From positions 1,364,001 to 1,428,000 of the forward strand of contig NZ_VFNU01000001.1 of assembly GCF_006715725.1 (NCBI RefSeq): a stretch of DNA of 64,000 bases, written 5' to 3'. Made by a program: the position numbers and the translations under genes. This document shows positions 55,612 through 64,000 of the stretch, piece by piece; the stretch's first letter is position 1, and each line of letters starts with the position of its first letter. Below the pieces are notes generated by a model that saw only the letters and a program-made list of their open reading frames with translations, had not been told where the DNA came from and did no database searches. The stretch comes from Nocardioides sp. SLBN-35 (GTDB lineage: Bacteria > Actinomycetota > Actinomycetes > Propionibacteriales > Nocardioidaceae).

Positions 55612-56475
55612 TCAAGGGGCGGCGCGGCCGCCCGGGTATCGGTGGCGCCGGGTCGCGGGATGCGTCCGCGGCCGGGCGGCTCCGAGGTGCTGGTCGCGGC
55701 ACATCTCGACGATGGTCGTGACGACTGCGGTGGCGTGCGTCGTACCGACCTGGCGAGCGAGGTCGATGATCCGGCCCGGGTACGCCGACCACGGGTCCGC
55801 GATGATCATCGCGACGTGGTGGCGCCACTCGTTGATGGTTCCGTGCGCGACGATGTCGACGAGCTCCTCGACGGAGTCGAGCATCGGCACGGTCCAGGCC
55901 CGGTCGACGCCCTGGACGAGCAACGCGTGCGCGGCACGCAGTCGCGTGTCGTCGAACGCGTCGAGGGCCGTCGTCCGCGCGTGCCTGTGGTGTCGTCGGC
56001 CGACCCCGGGCACGAGCATCCGGCGCATGGCGGCGGTGGTCACCGGGAGCCGGGAGTCGGTCTCCAGCGCGGTGCCGTAGCGGTGCTGGAGCCGGGCGAG
56101 CCGGACGTGCCCCAGCTCGTCGGCGAGCGCGGTGAGCGCGGTGTGGTCCTCGATCCCGTCGAACAGGGCGAGGCCGACCAGGTTGGCCGTGGCGGCGCAC
56201 GCGGGGAGCGTGTGCGAGATGTCCTCGTGCTCCTCGACCAGTGCGATCAGGCGGGCCCATACGTCGTGGTCCTCGCTCGCGACGCCACGAGTGCGGGCCA
56301 GGGCGTCGTCGATGACGTCGAGGAACAGCTCCTCGTGGGGGACGCCGACCGCGCGTCGTACCCGCATGTGGTCCTGCAGTACGGCGGCCCGGCGGGCGAG
56401 CGAGCGCGGGCGCAGCGGGACGACCGGCGGCAGCGGACGGCTGCCGCGCGCGGCGGTCGAGCGCGTCGTGCTCAT
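55612..56475 (-). CDS. Hypothetical protein
   Basis: A 287-residue helical protein of no recognised family. It is Arg- and His-rich, with an N-terminal basic stretch, a central helical part (AATANLVGLALFDGIEDHTALTALADEL) and a basic C-terminus (RPRTHPATRRHRYPGG). No membrane helix or signal peptide. The ATG at 56475 follows GGAGAG. Divergent from the sigma-factor gene at 56649. Function unknown. Confidence 0.65.
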   Translation of the reverse strand: MSTTRSTAARGSRPLPPVVPLRPRSLARRAAVLQDHMRVRRAVGVPHEELFLDVIDDALARTRGVASEDHDVWARLIALVEEHEDISHTLPACAATANLVGLALFDGIEDHTALTALADELGHVRLARLQHRYGTALETDSRLPVTTAAMRRMLVPGVGRRHHRHARTTALDAFDDTRLRAAHALLVQGVDRAWTVPMLDSVEELVDIVAHGTINEWRHHVAMIIADPWSAYPGRIIDLARQVGTTHATAVVTTIVEMCRDQHLGAARPRTHPATRRHRYPGGRAAP

Positions 56476-56648
56476 CTCTCTCCGATCGGTCGGTGCGAGT
56501 CCCTGCCGGGGCTGTCACTGAACTGGACGGAGGTCGGAGCCGAACATCACGCGGTTTTCGCGCCGAGTTAGAAAGTTTTCGGATTCGGTTGCATCATCGG
56601 AGGCGCTCGATCGTTGGACACAGGACGAGCGCGAGACAAGGCAGCGCA

Positions 56649-58139
56649 ATGATGGCGGAGGATCGGATGGGCGAGGACGCGTCCCGCACCCCTGAGGAGG
56701 AGCTCCTCGAGCGGGTGCGCTCCGGCGACACCGGTGCGTTCGAGGAGCTGTACCGCGACCACGTCGACGGTGCCCGGCACCTCGCCCGGATCCTGGTCGG
56801 TCCCGATGCCGCCGAGGAGCTCGTCGCCGAGTCGTTCTCGCGGGTCCTGGGGCAGCTGAGCGCGGGCGGCGGCCCGACGTCGAGCTTCCGCTCCTACCTC
56901 CACGTCACCATCCGCAACGGCTACCGCGACGGCCTGCGCTCGCAGCGCGAGTCGGTCGCGTCCGACCAGCCGTGGCTCTTCGAGCAGGCCGAGACCGCCG
57001 AGGTCACCCCTGAGGAGGCCGTCGAGGGCCTCGACGAGACCGTCGCCGTCGACGCGCTCGCCACGCTGCCGGAGAGCTGGCGCAAGGTCCTGTGGCACGT
57101 CGAGGTCGAGGGCCGCAAGCCCGCCGAGGTCGCGACCCTGATGGACCTCAAGCCGCGTGCCGTCTCCTCACTCGCCCACCGCGCCCGCGAGGGCCTCAAG
57201 CGCGCCTACCTCGACCTGCACGCCGGTCCCGAGCCGGCCCGTGAGCAGTGCAGGTGGGTCCACCACCGGATGAGCCAGTACGCCCGGGGCGACCTCGGCG
57301 CCCGCGCCGAGCAGAAGTTCGGAGCCCACCTCGACGGCTGCGCCTCCTGCCAGAGTGCCTTCCTCGTCGTCGACGAGGTCAACCAGAAGCTCGCCGTCCA
57401 CGTGCTGCCGATCGTGCTGCTCGCCGTGCCTGCGGGGGGCAAGGGCCTTCTCTGGCTCGCCGGCGGTACGGCGGCCGGTGGCGCCGCCGCGGGCGCCGCC
57501 TCGAGCGGCGGTGCCACCGGTGGCGCGTCGGGTGGCGCATCGGGTGGCGCGTCGGGGGGCGCGTCCGGAGTGGGCGGTCCGGCCGTGGCCGTGGCTGCTG
57601 CCGTCGCCGTGGCCGCCGTGGCGGCCGCCGCCTTCGCCGCGTTCGGTGGCGACCAGCCCGACCGCGCCCCGGCGGCCTCGCGCCCCGCGGCGGCGGTCAC
57701 GCCGGAGGAGACCCCGGCCGACGCCCCGGCCGACCGGCCGGTGGCCGAGCCCGCCTCGAGCGACCCGACCCCGGCCGCACCCGCGCCCACGACCTCGTCC
57801 CCCGCCCCGGCGCCCGGGACGGCGAAGCAGGCGCCGAGCGACGACCCGAAGCCGGCGGACCCACCGGCCACGAGCGACAGCCCGTCGGCCGCACCCGCCA
57901 GCGCTCCCGGCGCCCCGCCGCCCCCGCCGGCGTCTCCCGCCACCTCGCCCACCGACACGCCGCCGACCACCAAGCCGAACCCGACCGACTGCGGCGACCG
58001 CCGGATCTGCGCCGGTCCGGTGACGATCACGCTGCCGGGCGACGGCGAGCGCGGCGTGACGGTCGAGGTCGACCTGCCTGGACTGCCGATCAAGGTCGGC
58101 GTCGGACCCGACGGTGTGATCGTGGGCACGAACCACTGA
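56649..58139 (+). CDS. ECF sigma factor fused to a zinc-finger and membrane/extracellular domain
   Basis: A 496-residue single-chain fusion. Residues 20-195 are an ECF sigma factor: region 2 (FEELYRDHVDGARHLARILVGPDAAEELVAESF, in part) and region 4 (LPESWRKVLWHVEVEGRKPAEVATLM). Residues about 205-235 hold a putative anti-sigma zinc finger ending HLDGCASC. Two hydrophobic stretches follow (about 240-275 and 310-335), then a Pro/Ala/Ser/Thr-rich tail to about 460, and a small C-terminal domain with two Cys. ATG codons at 56649 and 56652 are both possible. The signal probably arises outside and releases the sigma part. Confidence 0.85.
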   Translation: MMAEDRMGEDASRTPEEELLERVRSGDTGAFEELYRDHVDGARHLARILVGPDAAEELVAESFSRVLGQLSAGGGPTSSFRSYLHVTIRNGYRDGLRSQRESVASDQPWLFEQAETAEVTPEEAVEGLDETVAVDALATLPESWRKVLWHVEVEGRKPAEVATLMDLKPRAVSSLAHRAREGLKRAYLDLHAGPEPAREQCRWVHHRMSQYARGDLGARAEQKFGAHLDGCASCQSAFLVVDEVNQKLAVHVLPIVLLAVPAGGKGLLWLAGGTAAGGAAAGAASSGGATGGASGGASGGASGGASGVGGPAVAVAAAVAVAAVAAAAFAAFGGDQPDRAPAASRPAAAVTPEETPADAPADRPVAEPASSDPTPAAPAPTTSSPAPAPGTAKQAPSDDPKPADPPATSDSPSAAPASAPGAPPPPPASPATSPTDTPPTTKPNPTDCGDRRICAGPVTITLPGDGERGVTVEVDLPGLPIKVGVGPDGVIVGTNH

Positions 58140-58181
58140 CGAGGCTCGCCCCGGAGGTTACCGGCGAGTAATCTGGGTTCC

Positions 58182-58661
58182 ATGACCCAGGTCCACAGCC
58201 TCTGGAAGACCACGACGAACCTCCCCGTGGTCGGCGGCACCCTCGGCAAGCGCGTCTTCTCGATCGCGTTCAGCCAGAAGGCGCCGTACTTCGCCACGAT
58301 CCACCCGCGGGTGACCGAGCTGCGTCCCAACTACGCCTCGGTGGTCATCCCGAAGCGCCGCAGCGTGCAGAACCACATCGGCACGGTCCACGCGATCGCG
58401 CTGTGCAACGGCCTCGAGATGGCGATGGGCGGCCTCGCCGAGGCCACCATCCCCAGCACCAAGCGCTGGATCCCCAAGGGCATGACCGTGAGCTACACGG
58501 CCAAGGCCACCGGTGACGTCACGTGCATCGCCGAGACCGACCAGGAGCAGTGGGACACCGCCGAGGGCGACCTGCCCGTGCGCGTCCGAGGCGAGCTCGC
58601 CGACGGCACCGTCGTCATCGACGGCACCATCAACCTGTGGGTCACCAGCAAGAAGAAGTGA
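58182..58661 (+). CDS. DUF4442 hotdog-fold thioesterase-like protein
   Basis: A 159-residue protein of the DUF4442/PaaI-like hotdog superfamily. The helix segment HIGTVHAIALCNGLEMAMGGLAE is the family core. The ATG at 58182 lies seven bases after a TAATCT -10 box (58169-58174), so the mRNA is probably leaderless. Substrate unknown; likely an acyl-CoA thioesterase. Confidence 0.85.
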   Translation: MTQVHSLWKTTTNLPVVGGTLGKRVFSIAFSQKAPYFATIHPRVTELRPNYASVVIPKRRSVQNHIGTVHAIALCNGLEMAMGGLAEATIPSTKRWIPKGMTVSYTAKATGDVTCIAETDQEQWDTAEGDLPVRVRGELADGTVVIDGTINLWVTSKKK

Positions 58662-58673
58662 CGCCCGGCGCGG

Positions 58674-59531
58674 TCAGGGGACCGTGCTCGCCTGGGTGGT
58701 GAGCGCGGTCATCCCGACCTCGAGCGGCTTGTGCTCGCCGACGAACTTCTTCTGGACCCACGTCGCCACGACGGTCAGCACGAGGTTGACCGAGATGTAG
58801 AGGAACGCGAGCACGACCGCGGTCTGGAAGTGGGTCCCGGGGAACTCCGTCCACATCGCCTTGCCGATGTAGGTGAGGCCCGGCGCCACGATGTAGTAGC
58901 CGAGGCTGGTGTCCTTGAGCGCCACCACGCACTGGCTGATGATCGCGGGCAGCATGATCTTCACCGCCTGCGGCAGCAGGATCAGCGTCATCACCTGGGT
59001 CTTGCGCATGCCGATGGCGTACGCCGCCTCGGCCTGCCCCTTCGGCACGGCCAGGACGCCGGCGCGGAACACCTCGGCGAGCACGGCGCCGTTGTAGAGC
59101 GTCAGGGCGAGCACCACGCTCCAGTACGGGCCGAAGCCGTCGCCGATGCCCCAGGTGTAGAAGATGAAGATCATCAGCAGCAGGACCGGCACGGCGCGGA
59201 AGAACTCCACGACGAGTGCGCAGGCCCAGCGCACCGGCCGGTGGTCGGAGAGCTTGCCGATGCCGAACACGACGCCGAAGAGCACGGCACCGATGATCGA
59301 GGAGAACGCCATCTGCAAGGTCTTCAGCAGGCCGTCGACGAGCAGTGCGCGGACGTACTTCGGCGTGACGAACTGCTCCCACTTGCTGTAGGCCAGCTGT
59401 CCCTTCGAGTCCAGGAACAGGGCCAGGCCGACGATCCCCGCGACCACGGCGACGGCGGTGAGCGCGGTGTAGAGGCGGTGCCGGGCGATCGTGCGGGGGC
59501 CGGGGGCGTCGTACAGCACGGATCCTGACAT
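58674..59531 (-). CDS. gluD: Glutamate-type amino acid ABC transporter permease GluD
   Basis: A 285-residue permease with five or six helices. The coupling loop EVFRAGVLAVPKGQAEAAYAIGM contains the EAA motif that docks on the ATPase. The ATG at 59531 overlaps the gluC stop (ATGA). Last gene of gluABCD; a 30-residue cytoplasmic N-terminus precedes the first helix. Confidence 0.92.
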   Translation of the reverse strand: MSGSVLYDAPGPRTIARHRLYTALTAVAVVAGIVGLALFLDSKGQLAYSKWEQFVTPKYVRALLVDGLLKTLQMAFSSIIGAVLFGVVFGIGKLSDHRPVRWACALVVEFFRAVPVLLLMIFIFYTWGIGDGFGPYWSVVLALTLYNGAVLAEVFRAGVLAVPKGQAEAAYAIGMRKTQVMTLILLPQAVKIMLPAIISQCVVALKDTSLGYYIVAPGLTYIGKAMWTEFPGTHFQTAVVLAFLYISVNLVLTVVATWVQKKFVGEHKPLEVGMTALTTQASTVP

Positions 59532-60184
59532 CAGCGGGCCGCCTTCCAACGCCGCTCGAGGCCGACGGCGCCGAGCGAGATCAGCTCGACGAGCACGATG
59601 TAGCCGATCGCGAAGAGCACGAAGATGAGCATGGTGTCGTCGGCGTTGCGGTTGACGAAGTAGCGCATGCGCGCGGTCGCCTCAAGCAGGCCGAACACGG
59701 CGACGACGGAGGTGTTCTTGGTCATCGCGATCAGGGTGCTCGCCAGCGGCGGGACCGAGGCCCGGAACGCCTGGGGCAGCACGACGTGGCGCATGTTCTG
59801 CCCGAAGGTCATCCCGATCGCGCGAGCCGCCTCGGCCTGTCCCAGGGGCACGGCGTTGACCCCGGAGCGCAGGGACTCGGCGACGAAGGGTGCGGTGTAG
59901 AGGCTGACCGCGATGGTGCCCTTGAGGAGGTAGGGGGTGCCGTTCAGCAGGCCGACGTTGGGGGCGGCGAAGAAGATGAAGACGCACATCAGGAGAAGCG
60001 GTGTGTTGCGGACCAGGGTCACGTACGTCGCCGCGACCCACCGCAGCACCGCGATCGGCCCGACCCGCATGGCGGCCAGCGCTGTGCCCAGGACCAGCGC
60101 CGCGACCCCGGAGAGGAAGGCGAGCTGCACGGTGAGCCAGAACGCCTTCAGCACCAGGTCGAAGTGGGAGAACACGTCCTCCAC
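59531..60184 (-). CDS. gluC: Glutamate-type amino acid ABC transporter permease GluC
   Basis: A 217-residue permease with the EAA loop ESLRSGVNAVPLGQAEAARAIGM. GTG at 60184 is chosen because AAGGAGG lies eight bases upstream; longer frames run into the preceding hairpin. A very strong hairpin (60220-60252) separates it from gluB. Confidence 0.92.
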   Translation of the reverse strand: MEDVFSHFDLVLKAFWLTVQLAFLSGVAALVLGTALAAMRVGPIAVLRWVAATYVTLVRNTPLLLMCVFIFFAAPNVGLLNGTPYLLKGTIAVSLYTAPFVAESLRSGVNAVPLGQAEAARAIGMTFGQNMRHVVLPQAFRASVPPLASTLIAMTKNTSVVAVFGLLEATARMRYFVNRNADDTMLIFVLFAIGYIVLVELISLGAVGLERRWKAAR

Positions 60185-60219
60185 GTCGGCGACCCTCCTT
60201 CTCGTTCGAATCAGACCCG

Positions 60220-60252
60220 CCGTGGGCCCGGCACCGGGTGCCGGGCCCACGG
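60220..60252 (-). terminator. Strong hairpin between gluB and gluC
   Basis: A perfect 16-bp inverted repeat (60220-60235 and 60237-60252) with a single central base, 11 bases past the gluB stop. There is no T-run, so it is more likely to slow decay of, or partly terminate, the transcript, giving more binding protein than permease. Confidence 0.7.
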
Positions 60253-60263
60253 GCGGACGGTGA

Positions 60264-61148
60264 TCAGGCGCAGGGGTCCATCGCCGGCGGCTCCGGCGTG
60301 TCGACACCCGACTTGCCGAGCGTGACCTCGAACGCCTTGGCCCAGTCGCCGTCGTCCTGAGCGGCCTTGATGGTGTCCTCGATCCACTGGCACATCTCCG
60401 GGTGGTCCAGGGAGTAGCCGACGCCGTACCGCTCCTCGGAGAACGGGTCGACCACGACCTTGAGCTCGTCCGGGTGCTCCGCGGCGTAGCCGAGCAGGAT
60501 CGCGCCGTCGGTCGTCATCGCGTCGACGGATCCGTTGAGGACCTGGTCGACGCACTCCGAGTAGGTGTCGAAGCCGCGCGGCGTGGCCCCCGCCTTCTCG
60601 ATGTTGTCCAACGACGTGGAGCCGGTGACCGAGCACACCTCAGTGCCCTTCACGTCGTCGAGCGAGGCGATCTTGCTGTCCGACTTCACCAGCAGCTGCT
60701 GGCCGGTGACGTAGTAGGGGCCAGCCTGGCCGACGACCTGCTTGCGCTCGTCGGTGATGGAGTACGACGCGATGACCAGGTCGACCTCGCCCTTCTGCAG
60801 GAAGGACTCCCGGTTGGCCGAGATCGTCTCGACCCAGGTGATGTCCTCCGGGGCGATGCCGAGGCTCGCGGCGAGGACCTTGCCCATCTCGGGGTCGAAG
60901 CCGGCGGGGGCGTCGTCGGTGGCGCCCTTGAAGCCGATGCCGGGCTGGTCGTACTTGACGCCGATCTTGATGTTCCCGTCGTCGGCCAGCTCCCGCATCC
61001 GGGTGCCCTCGTCGAACTGCGAGGCGGCGTCGGTCTTGACGTCGACCTCGATGCCCTTGTCGTCGTCGTTGCCGGCGTCGCCGCATGCGGCGAGCGTCGA
61101 CGCCACGAGAACGGCTGCCGCGGCAACCTTCAGTCTGTTCAGTCGCAT
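60264..61148 (-). CDS. gluB: Glutamate-type ABC transporter solute-binding lipoprotein GluB
   Basis: A 294-residue lipoprotein. Signal peptide with lipobox TLAACG (Cys about 22), then the family 3 solute-binding fold (KIGVKYDQPGIGFKG, ISANRESFLQKGEVDLVIASYSIT in part). It captures glutamate or a related amino acid at the cell surface. The ATG at 61148 is 12 bases after the gluA stop with AAGGAG. Confidence 0.93.
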   Translation of the reverse strand: MRLNRLKVAAAAVLVASTLAACGDAGNDDDKGIEVDVKTDAASQFDEGTRMRELADDGNIKIGVKYDQPGIGFKGATDDAPAGFDPEMGKVLAASLGIAPEDITWVETISANRESFLQKGEVDLVIASYSITDERKQVVGQAGPYYVTGQQLLVKSDSKIASLDDVKGTEVCSVTGSTSLDNIEKAGATPRGFDTYSECVDQVLNGSVDAMTTDGAILLGYAAEHPDELKVVVDPFSEERYGVGYSLDHPEMCQWIEDTIKAAQDDGDWAKAFEVTLGKSGVDTPEPPAMDPCA

Positions 61149-61160
61149 GCGCTACTCCTT

Positions 61161-61946
61161 CTAGTGTTTGAGGATCTTGCCGAGGAAGTCCTTGGCCCGG
61201 TCGCTCTCCGGGTTCGTGAAGAAGGTCTCGGGGTCGCCCGTCTCGAGGATGCGGCCGTCCGCCATGAACACCACGTGGTTGGCGGCGGTGCGCGCGAAGC
61301 CCATCTCGTGGGTCACCACGATCATCGTCATCCCCCGCTCGGCGAGGTCGACCATGACGTCGAGGACCTCCTTGATCATCTCCGGGTCGAGGGCCGAGGT
61401 GGGCTCGTCGAAGAGCATGACCTTCGGCTCCATCGCCAGCGCCCGGGCGATCGCGACGCGCTGTTGCTGCCCACCGGACAGCTGGGCGGGGTACTTGTCG
61501 GCCTGGTGGCCCACCCCGACCCGGTCGAGGAGCTCGCGCGCGCGCTTCTCGGCCTCCGCCTTCGACTGCTTGCGCACCTTGATCGGGCCCAGCGCGACGT
61601 TCTGCAGGATCGTCTTGTGGGCGAACAGGTTGAAGCTCTGGAACACCATCCCCACGTCCGCGCGGTGCCGGGCGAGGGCCTTGCCCTCCTGCGGCAGCGG
61701 CGATCCGTCGATCAGGATCTGACCCGAGTCGATCGGCTCCAGGCGGTTGATCGCGCGGCACAGGGTCGACTTCCCGGAGCCCGAGGGGCCGATCACCACG
61801 ACGACCTCGCCGCGGCCCACGCTCAGGTTGATGTCCTGGAGCACGTGCAGCCCGCCGTACCACTTCTGCACGTCGACGAGCTCGACCAGGGATTCGCCGG
61901 AGCGGGGCGCGTTGTCGCCCACGGGAACGTCGTCGGTGACGGTCAT
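61161..61946 (-). CDS. gluA: Glutamate-type amino acid ABC transporter ATPase GluA
   Basis: A 261-residue ATPase. Walker [10 protein letters not shown], signature [10 protein letters not shown], Walker [15 protein letters not shown] and the switch His in VVTHEMGFA are intact. The ATG at 61946 is eight bases after TAGCGT (61960-61955 on the minus strand), so the transcript may be leaderless. First gene of gluABCD. Confidence 0.95.
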   Translation of the reverse strand: MTVTDDVPVGDNAPRSGESLVELVDVQKWYGGLHVLQDINLSVGRGEVVVVIGPSGSGKSTLCRAINRLEPIDSGQILIDGSPLPQEGKALARHRADVGMVFQSFNLFAHKTILQNVALGPIKVRKQSKAEAEKRARELLDRVGVGHQADKYPAQLSGGQQQRVAIARALAMEPKVMLFDEPTSALDPEMIKEVLDVMVDLAERGMTMIVVTHEMGFARTAANHVVFMADGRILETGDPETFFTNPESDRAKDFLGKILKH

Positions 61947-62001
61947 ACGCGTGGACGCTAGTCCCGATGGGCCATGCTCGGCTAGTACCTCCGGCCCGGA
62001 C

Positions 62002-62021
62002 GTCCGACAATGTTGCCGGAC
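62002..62021. promoter_or_regulatory. Imperfect palindrome upstream of gluA
   Basis: GTCCG-A-CAA and TTG-C-CGGAC form a 20-bp imperfect palindrome in the 85-bp gap between gluA and the next gene, with a third GTCCGA half at 62025-62030. It lies about 56-75 bases before the gluA start, a plausible regulator site. No regulator gene is adjacent. Confidence 0.4.
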
Positions 62022-62031
62022 TGTGTCCGAA

Positions 62032-62427
62032 CTAGAAGATGTCAGGCAGCACGCTCAGCGCCAGTCCCACGAGCAGCGCGAGCACGGCCAGCAAAGCCGC
62101 GCGGCGATGGGCCTTCGCCGAGGCTGCCCGGTCGGCGTCCGTGAGCGGGTCGAGGCCACGCTCGGCTCGCCAGGCCGTCTCCTCGGCCTCCCACTGGTCC
62201 GTCGGCGTGGCACCGCGCAGCACCGTCCCCACCCCGAGCAGCAGCAGCGTGAACGCACCACCAGCCACCGTCAGCACGGTGAGGATCGCCGAGACGCCAC
62301 GGGTGCCGGTGCCGAACATCAGCCCGGCGCCCATGCCGACCGAGACCAGCAGCGCGAGGATGCTGAGGATGCTGCCGATGACCTCGTTGTTGCGGGCGAC
62401 GAAGCCTGGGGGAGCGGTGTCAGCCAT
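62032..62427 (-). CDS. Small membrane protein, unknown function
   Basis: A 131-residue protein with two N-terminal helices (about residues 16-38 and 45-68), a charged loop ([22 protein letters not shown], in part) and a third helix at the end ([16 protein letters not shown]). The ATG at 62427 lies six bases after TAGGGT (62439-62434), so it is probably leaderless. Found between gluA and miaB. Function unknown. Confidence 0.75.
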   Translation of the reverse strand: MADTAPPGFVARNNEVIGSILSILALLVSVGMGAGLMFGTGTRGVSAILTVLTVAGGAFTLLLLGVGTVLRGATPTDQWEAEETAWRAERGLDPLTDADRAASAKAHRRAALLAVLALLVGLALSVLPDIF

Positions 62428-62509
62428 GCCCTGACCCTAACCAGACGCCGGCAAGACAGCGGTGAGGGATTCGGGTCGTCACCGCCGTGCGCCGTACCCT
62501 TGAGCGGTC

Positions 62510-64000
62510 ATGAGCGCCACCGCAGAACAGCCGAGGACCTACGAGGTCCGCACCTACGGGTGCCAGATGAACGTCCACGACTCCGAGCGCCTCTCGGGAC
62601 TCCTCGAGGACGCCGGCTACCGGGCTGCGCCCGATGGTGAGCAGGCCGACGTGGTCGTGTTCAACACCTGCGCGGTGCGCGAGAACGCCGACAACCGGCT
62701 CTACGGCAACCTCGGTCACCTCGCGCCGGTCAAGGCGAAGCGCCCCGGCATGCAGATCGCCGTGGGCGGCTGCATGGCGCAGAAGGACCGCGACACGGTC
62801 GTGAAGCGGGCGCCGTGGGTCGACGTCGTGTTCGGCACCCACAACATCGGCTCCCTGCCGGCGCTGCTCGACCGGGCGCGCAGCCAGCAGGAGGCGCAGG
62901 TCGAGATCCTCGAGTCGCTCGACGTCTTCCCGTCGACCCTGCCGACCAAGCGCGAGTCGGCGTACGCCGCGTGGGTGTCGGTGAGCGTCGGCTGCAACAA
63001 CACCTGCACGTTCTGCATCGTGCCGAGCCTGCGCGGCAAGGAGAAGGACCGCCGCCCGGGCGAGATCCTGGCCGAGATCGAGGCTCTGGTCGCCGAGGGC
63101 GTCTCCGAGATCACGCTGCTGGGCCAGAACGTCAACGCGTACGGCGTGGAGTTCGGCGACCGGCAGGCGTTCTCCAAGCTGCTGCGCGCGTGCGGCGACA
63201 TCGAGGGCCTCGAGCGGGTCCGGTTCACCAGCCCGCACCCGGCCGAGTTCACCGACGACGTCATCGAGGCGATGGCCCAGACGCCGAACGTGATGCCGAG
63301 CCTGCACATGCCGCTGCAGTCCGGCTCCTCGAAGGTCCTCAAGGACATGCGCCGCTCCTACCGCCAGGAGAGGTTCCTCGGGATCATCGAGCGGGTGCGC
63401 GCTGCGCTCCCCGACGCCGCGATCACCACCGACATCATCGTCGGCTTCCCCGGCGAGACCGAGGAGGACTTCCAGGAGACCCTCAAGGTCGTCCGGGAGG
63501 CCAGGTTCGCCGGGGCGTTCACGTTCCAATACTCCAAGCGCCCCGGCACCCCGGCCGCCACCCTGCCCGACCAGGTGGACCAGGCCGAGGTCACCGACCG
63601 CTACAACCGCCTCGTCGAGGTGGTCAACGAGATCACCTGGGACGAGAACAAGCGTCTCGTCGGCCGCGAGCTCGAGCTGATGGTCGCCGAGGGCGAGGGC
63701 CGCAAGGACGCCGAGACCCACCGGCTCTCCGGCCGCGCGCCCGACAACCGCCTGGTCCACTTCGAGGCCGACTTCTCGCAGGTCGACGGAGAGCCACGGC
63801 CCGGTGACATGGTCACCGTCGAGGTCACGTACGCCGCCCCGCACCACCTCGTCGCTGACGGCCCGGTCCGCGCGCTGCGTCGTACCCGCTCGGGTGACGC
63901 GTGGGAGCGGCGGACCGCCGCTCCTGCCGCACCCACCGGTGTCGGCCTCGGCATGCCCTCGATCGGCGTGCCGGCACCGCTGCCCGACGCGCCCGTGTGC
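62510..64000 (+). CDS. miaB: tRNA-2-methylthio-N6-dimethylallyladenosine synthase MiaB, right end cut by window
   Basis: A radical-SAM methylthiotransferase, 497 codons visible without stop. The N-terminal domain holds three cluster cysteines ([20 protein letters not shown]); the radical SAM motif is [15 protein letters not shown]; a TRAM domain follows from about residue 385 and then a Pro/Ala tail. It modifies A37 of tRNAs reading U-starting codons. The ATG at 62510 follows TACCCT (62495-62500) by nine bases. Actinobacterial MiaB proteins often carry such C-terminal extensions. Confidence 0.95.
   Translation, partial: MSATAEQPRTYEVRTYGCQMNVHDSERLSGLLEDAGYRAAPDGEQADVVVFNTCAVRENADNRLYGNLGHLAPVKAKRPGMQIAVGGCMAQKDRDTVVKRAPWVDVVFGTHNIGSLPALLDRARSQQEAQVEILESLDVFPSTLPTKRESAYAAWVSVSVGCNNTCTFCIVPSLRGKEKDRRPGEILAEIEALVAEGVSEITLLGQNVNAYGVEFGDRQAFSKLLRACGDIEGLERVRFTSPHPAEFTDDVIEAMAQTPNVMPSLHMPLQSGSSKVLKDMRRSYRQERFLGIIERVRAALPDAAITTDIIVGFPGETEEDFQETLKVVREARFAGAFTFQYSKRPGTPAATLPDQVDQAEVTDRYNRLVEVVNEITWDENKRLVGRELELMVAEGEGRKDAETHRLSGRAPDNRLVHFEADFSQVDGEPRPGDMVTVEVTYAAPHHLVADGPVRALRRTRSGDAWERRTAAPAAPTGVGLGMPSIGVPAPLPDAPVC

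Overview
The window is high-GC actinobacterial DNA, most like Nocardioides or another Nocardioidaceae genome. This rests on codon bias, many GTG starts and ATGA/GTGA overlaps, leaderless -10 boxes (TANNNT 6-8 bases before the start codon), a DUF222/HNH (13E12-type) gene, RpfB, and the tatD-rpfB-rsmA-ispE neighbourhood. No rRNA, tRNA, prophage, transposase or CRISPR array was seen.

Region 1 (1-31200) is a motility island. On the minus strand, flgB-flgC-fliE-fliF-fliG-fliH-fliI-fliJ-(NlpC/P60+SLT hydrolase)-fliK form a tightly overlapping operon that leaves the window at its left edge. Next come an MpaB-like oxygenase, an exported Ig-like protein, and a chemotaxis block (cheR, cheY, cheX-like, cheY, cheX-like) divergent from cheB. 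A DUF222/HNH gene separates this from the filament block: fliS, a glycosyltransferase, a small coiled-coil gene, fliD, fliC, a second glycosyltransferase and fliA. On the plus strand flgN-flgK-flgL-fliW-csrA and cheA-cheW-MCP follow. A DevR-like response regulator closes the island.

Region 2 (31200-40700) looks like a general-stress island: a SigB/SigF-type sigma factor, a di-iron (HDO-type) oxygenase-like gene with a CDGSH protein and a zinc alcohol dehydrogenase, a PAS-ANTAR protein, an SDR, small acidic proteins, a DUF6328 membrane protein, a lipoprotein, an NRAMP-like transporter, a PRC-barrel protein and a Rho-N-like small protein. Region 3 (40700-53100) is mostly housekeeping: protein O-mannosyltransferase, rsmI, tatD, rpfB, rsmA, ispE and a Uup-like ABC-F. 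It is interrupted by a GGDEF-EAL/HDOD pair. Region 4 (53100-64000) has a MarR/hydrolase pair, a trans-aconitate methyltransferase, a sigma factor fused to a zinc-finger membrane domain, a glutamate-type ABC transporter (gluABCD) and miaB, which runs off the right edge.

The strongest unexplained structure is regulatory. A motif close to TCAGGTCC-N11-GCCGATGG, with exactly 11 bases between the halves, lies upstream of flgB, cheR, cheB, fliS, fliC, flgN, cheA and the GGDEF-EAL/HDOD operon. It fits the FliA/WhiG sigma class, and a fliA gene is in the window. GGAC-N2-4-GTCC palindromes, resembling DevR boxes, sit beside the flgB, fliA/flgN and cheA promoters and upstream of the DevR-like regulator itself. 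The fliC leader carries two GGA sites placed like the CsrA sites of Bacillus hag, and fliW-csrA are nearby. Together they suggest a three-layer motility circuit (DevR-like regulator, FliA, CsrA/FliW) that also takes in c-di-GMP turnover. Other notable items are palindromic repeats translated in frame inside an ABC-F gene, a 32-bp-period degenerate repeat, and SigB-type promoters across the stress island.
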